A stretch of DNA of 64,000 nucleotides from Stentor coeruleus (lineage: Eukaryota > Ciliophora > Heterotrichea > Heterotrichida > Stentoridae): positions 103,597 through 167,596 of the forward strand of contig MPUH01000016.1 in the NCBI GenBank assembly GCA_001970955.1. Direction: 5' to 3'. The translations under genes and the position numbers were made by a program. Under the pieces are notes generated by a model. The model did not search any database. It was not told the origin of the DNA and saw only the letters and a list, made by a program, of their open reading frames with translations. Below are positions 60,121 through 64,000 of this stretch, in pieces. Each line of letters starts with the position of its first letter. Within the stretch, counting starts at the first letter, position 1.

Positions 60121-62081
60121 TAATAATTATACACCATAGAATCATTTTAATAAACACCATTCGTTGATTAGCAGTTTGAAATAGGGTCAGATTATAAAAT
60201 GGCTGGAAGAATTAGTGTTAAACATGCTGGAATCTGTGGAATAATTAAAAATGGCTTGAAAGGCCGATGAATTTCTAGGTTTCAGGTCGCAGGGTTTAGC
60301 TAAACGTTTCTTAGAGTGATTTTAAGGGTTTTTGTGTAAATAATAGTGAAAAAAGTGGTATGAAAGACAAAAAAGGCCATTTAATGGTGTGTATGGTATA
60401 AAGATGAATTGCATGGAGCTTAGGCTGGCTATTTTTATTGTGCCAAATCATGCAAAAAAATGAAATAGGATATAAGAGATTTAACCGAGGCAGACATGAT
60501 GAAAATTTAAGTCTAAAAGAATAAAAAACTATTTCGTTGATAATACAATATTAAAAATGAAAGCTTATGCTAGGCTGCTGAAAATTTCAGCATTGGGATC
60601 AGAATAAGAAATCCTAGGAAAAAATGACTAATAGTTAAAACGTATTAAATCTCAATCAAATGTTTAGGGTTCCATTTTTATTTTCTGCAGCCAGATTGTC
60701 TTTGACACTTTTTTCTTGTTTTGAGTATTAAAGAATAAGGTTTAAATGATGGATTTATTTTTTAGAATGGGGGGGATTCGATGGGTGGAATAATGGAAAT
60801 CTAAAATTTGCATATGGATGATTTTAGAATTTAAGGTTTTATATAGGGTTATTATAAGGTTAGTTTTGCTTTACTAAAGGTTTATGATATAGTTTTGATA
60901 TGCAAACTGTAAATATGATGACTTAAGTGTGGTTGAAAAAAACACTTTTATATGTTTTTGGAATACTAGGTAGTGGACTTAAGATATTTGAATGTTTTAC
61001 AATAAAGGCTTTAGGTTTAGATTAACAGAATAAATATTTTACATGCAATTATATGTTAAGACCATTCAAGGAGAAATATTAGGTTGTAAATACAATAAAC
61101 TGTAGGAAAAGTTTTTATAAAATTTCACTTTGGAATGAATACAAGATGATGTGTGAATTGATGAAAACTATATGAATACTTAGTATATAAAGCTTCAATT
61201 TTCGAATTAAACTTTTATAATTGGACTATAAAATGTATAAAAATAAATAGTTAAATAATTCTACTTGGAAACTCCAATTAGTTCATAAATTTTTCTGATT
61301 TTTTATAATTTCTTATCATCAAAGATTTTATTATTCAGGATATATTCCTTTTACTATAATTGCATTAGATAAAGCATAGTTGATTTAATAAGCTTATATT
61401 TTCATCATGTAAATTGGTTTATTGTTAAAATATAAATCTTAATATGGGAGATAATTAATTTTTATTTCATATAGGTTTCATAATTACCTTTGCGAAGAAA
61501 ATATTTCTAAGAGTATATAAATTTTAAACAGAGTAATTTTAGCTTTATTTCTTTGATAAATTATTATTTTATATGTTTTTTATCAACTCTACTAGTTTGA
61601 TGCAAATTCTTTTTCTCATTTCCTTTACATACAATTTTGAATGCTCCAGTGTATATTTATGATTTCTTATAGTCACCTCAGAATTAAAGAGTTGCTTTTG
61701 CTATTTAATATTCTTCTATTCAAGTTTTTTATCAAATTCTAGATCATCTATCCATATAAAGACCCTGATCTCTAATCTCATAAACCACATAGACTTAGAA
61801 TTTAAAGTCCTCCAACGTTTTACCTCTAAAACCAATTAAAATCCAACTGAAAATTATCAGAAAAAAAATCATATTTTATACATCATTACCAAATCACATA
61901 AATAAACTATGATATAAACAGCATCTCTCAAAACAACCAAAAATTAAAAAAAAATCCTCTTCCTTAAAATATAAAACCCACCTAAAAACCCTTGGAACCT
62001 TCAAACTCTCCTTAAATTCACTACTCAATCATTTAATTTTATAAGGCAAATATAATACCAAGAGCTTTCTTGGCTATAAAT
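60121..62081. other. 2-kb intergenic region (divergent promoters)
   Basis: The largest gap, upstream of both the CYC8-like and calpain genes. It is A/T-rich, with no frame over about 50 codons, no repeat I can identify, and no tRNA or snRNA signature. A TGATGA / CTGA pair near 60500-60580 is not flanked by complementary stems, so I do not call a snoRNA. Long upstream regions for a regulator and a protease may carry extra control elements. Confidence 0.4.
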
Positions 62082-63911
62082 ATGTCCTGGTGGAACAATG
62101 CTGACGATGAAAGTGAAGCCTCATCATCAAGTTCACAAGAAGTACTGTTTAAAGATAAAGATGAGCTTGCCAAAAAGGGTCATCAACTATACTGCGAGGT
62201 GATGAACAAAACTTCAAACAAAGACCAAAAAGACCAGATAAGGAAGACCCACGAGGATTCCGGAACAAAGTTCACAGACCCTCAATTCCCTGCAAATTCA
62301 AACAGTTTAGCAAAAGACTGGAAGGAAATGGAGTACTCAATGCAAAAAGAATGGAAGACTTTTACATTTAAAAGGATTGATGAAATCTTCCCTCAGCCAA
62401 TCAAAGTTTTTAATGATATCAGCCCAAATGATATTCTTCAAGGGAAACTTGGTGATTGTTATTTCTTGTCTACCTTATCGGCTATAGCTGAATTCCCAAA
62501 AAGAATCGAGAAATGTTTTGACACTCAAGAATATCAGCCTTCTGGTTGTTATACTGTGAATATTTACGATATGGGTGTTGAGACTGATTATATTGTTGAT
62601 GATTACTTCCCTTGTAACAAAGACGGGACTATAGCGTTTTCAGGGCCAAAGGTCGAAAGTGGGATTACAGAGATGTGGGTACTCCTACTTGAAAAAGGTT
62701 GGGCTAAGCGTTTTGGTAGCTATTGGGCTATTGATGCTGGGCTTACAGAAGATTCTTTAAGAGACTTGACTGGTGCCCCGTGTGAAAACGTTGAAATTGA
62801 AGATGAAAAGCTTTGGGAAAAAGTCCATACGGCAAATTCTAAGGACTATATCATGACAGCAGGGAGTACAGGAGATGATGGTTGTGGGGATTTAGTTTCA
62901 GAAGTTGGGCTTATAACCTTACATGCTTATGCTATTATTAATGCTCAAGAAGTAAAAACCAAACGTGGTGTAGAAAGACTTTTGAATATCAGAAACCCAT
63001 GGGGAGGTACTGAATGGACTGGTGAATGGTCTGACTCCTCATCATTATGGACCCCAGAAATCAAGAAAAAGCTTGGTTGGGAAGACAAAGATGATGGAAG
63101 CTTCTGGATGAGCTTCGAAGACTTCAAGCATTACTTTTCAGGTGTGACAATCTGCAGAGTTCATGATGATTATAACTATCAAGCTATGCATAAAAACCAA
63201 AAACAAGGAGACTTTTCAGTATTTAAAGTTAATCTAGCTAAAGGTGGGGATACTTATTTTATGGTTACCCATGCTGATTCTAGGCGTTTTGGTGGTGATG
63301 ATAATTATGAGTATTCACCTTTGAGAATTGTTGTGGCAAAAGTTGTAGGGAATGAACTTGAAAGAGTTGCAGGAATAGCTAGTGCCTTCCAAAGAGACAC
63401 TTGGATTCAATGCAATTTACCTGCTGGGGACTATTTGGTTTATGTTGAGATTGCTTGGGTTACAGACCAAACTGACCAGTATGGGTTTTCTGTGTATTCA
63501 AGCTCACCAATAACCTTATCTGATGCGACTTTTAAAGAAAGCACGTTTTTGGAAAGGGTTTATAATGTGAAACTCGCTCAAAAAATAGGCACTAAGAGGC
63601 CAATTGCCGCTGGGATGGACTTTTATGAAGTACTACTTGATGGTGAAAACCCAGAAACCGGGAAGTTCTTTGAAGGAATTTATTTTGACACGATTGTAAA
63701 TTCAACCAAAGACTCAGTGTTGGAAATTGAAGTTCTTCATAAGTCATTTGATAATGTTGAGCTTTATGGACAGTTTAAAGGAAGGGATTCGTATAAGTAT
63801 GTTATCAAGCCTGGGGAAAATAGGGGAGCAGTTAAGGTTAAAGTGGACTTGACTGAGTCGGTAGATGCACCAGTTAGTATAAGGAAAAATATTAAACCAG
63901 CTAAGAACTAG
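62082..63911 (+). CDS. calpain-family cysteine protease
   Basis: 609 aa from the ATG at 62082 (MSWWNNADDE); an earlier frame start at 62070 is TTG, not used. A Ser/Glu-rich head leads to the calpain core: GKLGDCYFLSTLSA (C126), LITLHAYAII (H281), and IRNPWGGTEW (N305). All three catalytic residues are present. The core is followed by a C2-like/calpain III segment (370-490: GDFSVFKVNLAKGGDTYFMV and CNLPAGDYLVYVEIA) and a further beta domain to the end. No EF-hands are visible, so it is an atypical (non-penta-EF) calpain, as in many protists. Calcium-regulated limited proteolysis is the family role. Confidence 0.95.
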   Translation: MSWWNNADDESEASSSSSQEVLFKDKDELAKKGHQLYCEVMNKTSNKDQKDQIRKTHEDSGTKFTDPQFPANSNSLAKDWKEMEYSMQKEWKTFTFKRIDEIFPQPIKVFNDISPNDILQGKLGDCYFLSTLSAIAEFPKRIEKCFDTQEYQPSGCYTVNIYDMGVETDYIVDDYFPCNKDGTIAFSGPKVESGITEMWVLLLEKGWAKRFGSYWAIDAGLTEDSLRDLTGAPCENVEIEDEKLWEKVHTANSKDYIMTAGSTGDDGCGDLVSEVGLITLHAYAIINAQEVKTKRGVERLLNIRNPWGGTEWTGEWSDSSSLWTPEIKKKLGWEDKDDGSFWMSFEDFKHYFSGVTICRVHDDYNYQAMHKNQKQGDFSVFKVNLAKGGDTYFMVTHADSRRFGGDDNYEYSPLRIVVAKVVGNELERVAGIASAFQRDTWIQCNLPAGDYLVYVEIAWVTDQTDQYGFSVYSSSPITLSDATFKESTFLERVYNVKLAQKIGTKRPIAAGMDFYEVLLDGENPETGKFFEGIYFDTIVNSTKDSVLEIEVLHKSFDNVELYGQFKGRDSYKYVIKPGENRGAVKVKVDLTESVDAPVSIRKNIKPAKN

Positions 63912-63972
63912 TTTTAGTTTAGAAGTTATAGGATAAGGTCAAAAGATTTTTTAATTGGTTTTTGGTAAGGGA

Positions 63973-64000
63973 ATGATTTTATGATTTTATGATTTTATGA
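63973..64000. repeat. 8-bp tandem repeat at the window end
   Basis: Three to four copies of ATTTTATG run to the last base; the array may continue beyond. It sits 60 bp after the calpain stop. It is not telomeric. Confidence 0.6.

Noticed and set aside
60496-60580. C/D snoRNA (TGATGA then CTGA)
   Set aside because: The flanks do not pair and no second box is placed correctly.
62070-62081. Longer calpain start
   Set aside because: The codon at 62070 is TTG; the first ATG is at 62082.
63973-64000. Telomere at the window end
   Set aside because: The unit ATTTTATG is not a ciliate telomere repeat.

Overview
The window is a gene-dense, AT-rich stretch of a ciliate nuclear genome, most likely the somatic (macronuclear) genome of a heterotrich close to Stentor. 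Three things point there. First, many genes are interrupted by introns of exactly 15 nt (one of 16 nt), GT...AG and mostly ending TAG. I place 15 of them, and all but one restore a continuous reading frame with no further correction. Second, TAA, TAG and TGA all end genes, so the standard code is in use; this argues against Blepharisma (UGA read as Trp) and against UAR-reassigning ciliates. Third, the content is ciliate-like: basal-body and axoneme-assembly genes, an acylated PKG, a CNG-type channel and GPCR-PIPK fusions. Intergenic gaps are short (3 to about 500 bp for most pairs), with a few longer deserts at 25.4-27.1, 47.9-48.7, 49.6-50.7, 54.3-55.1 and 60.1-62.1 kb.

Layout. 0-8 kb: the 3' end of an unknown gene, a coiled-coil protein, a HINT-type HIT hydrolase, a CEP135/Bld10-like basal body protein, a secreted GH27 alpha-galactosidase, and two reverse-strand reading frames that may be one broken gene. 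8-16 kb: a CNG/HCN-type K+ channel divergent from kinesin-1, a small coiled-coil protein, an S10 carboxypeptidase homolog without its catalytic serine, and an RRM + zinc-knuckle RNA-binding protein. 16-28 kb: an NLR-like NTPase-TPR protein, a small repeat protein, cGMP-dependent protein kinase divergent from a PDI-like protein, a 1.7-kb desert with decayed fragments, and a ROMO1/Mgr2 homolog.

28-45 kb: two tandem genes that each fuse a seven-TM receptor to a phosphatidylinositol-phosphate kinase, the first with a degraded kinase; a TBCC-domain membrane protein; tRNA-Leu(AAG); RAD1 and an SDR only 3 nt apart; PIG-Q/GPI1; an ELMO-domain protein; DNAAF1/LRRC50; a single-domain and a fused double-domain AIG1/ADTRP-like membrane protein; a disordered protein; and a kinase with a Cys-rich tail.

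45-64 kb: a CCP5-like tubulin carboxypeptidase with one in-frame TAG, a reverse-transcriptase tail remnant beside it, a decayed WD40-like stretch, PP1, a tetraspanin-like protein, an ankyrin-coiled-coil-nucleotidyltransferase fusion, an EF-hand protein, an F-box-like protein divergent from CAF1 deadenylase, a CYC8/SSN6-like TPR corepressor with a Met/Asn/Pro-rich tail, and calpain.

The genes form no operon. Two themes recur: cilia and the cytoskeleton (CEP135, DNAAF1, CCP5, kinesin-1, perhaps the coiled-coil proteins) and signalling (PKG, CNG channel, GPCR-PIPK pair, PP1, kinase, EF-hand). The most novel content is the GPCR-PIPK pair with an active-looking and a pseudoenzyme copy, the NLR-like protein, the ankyrin-TENT fusion and the fused AIG1 protein. 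All functions are read from sequence motifs by eye; no search was run.
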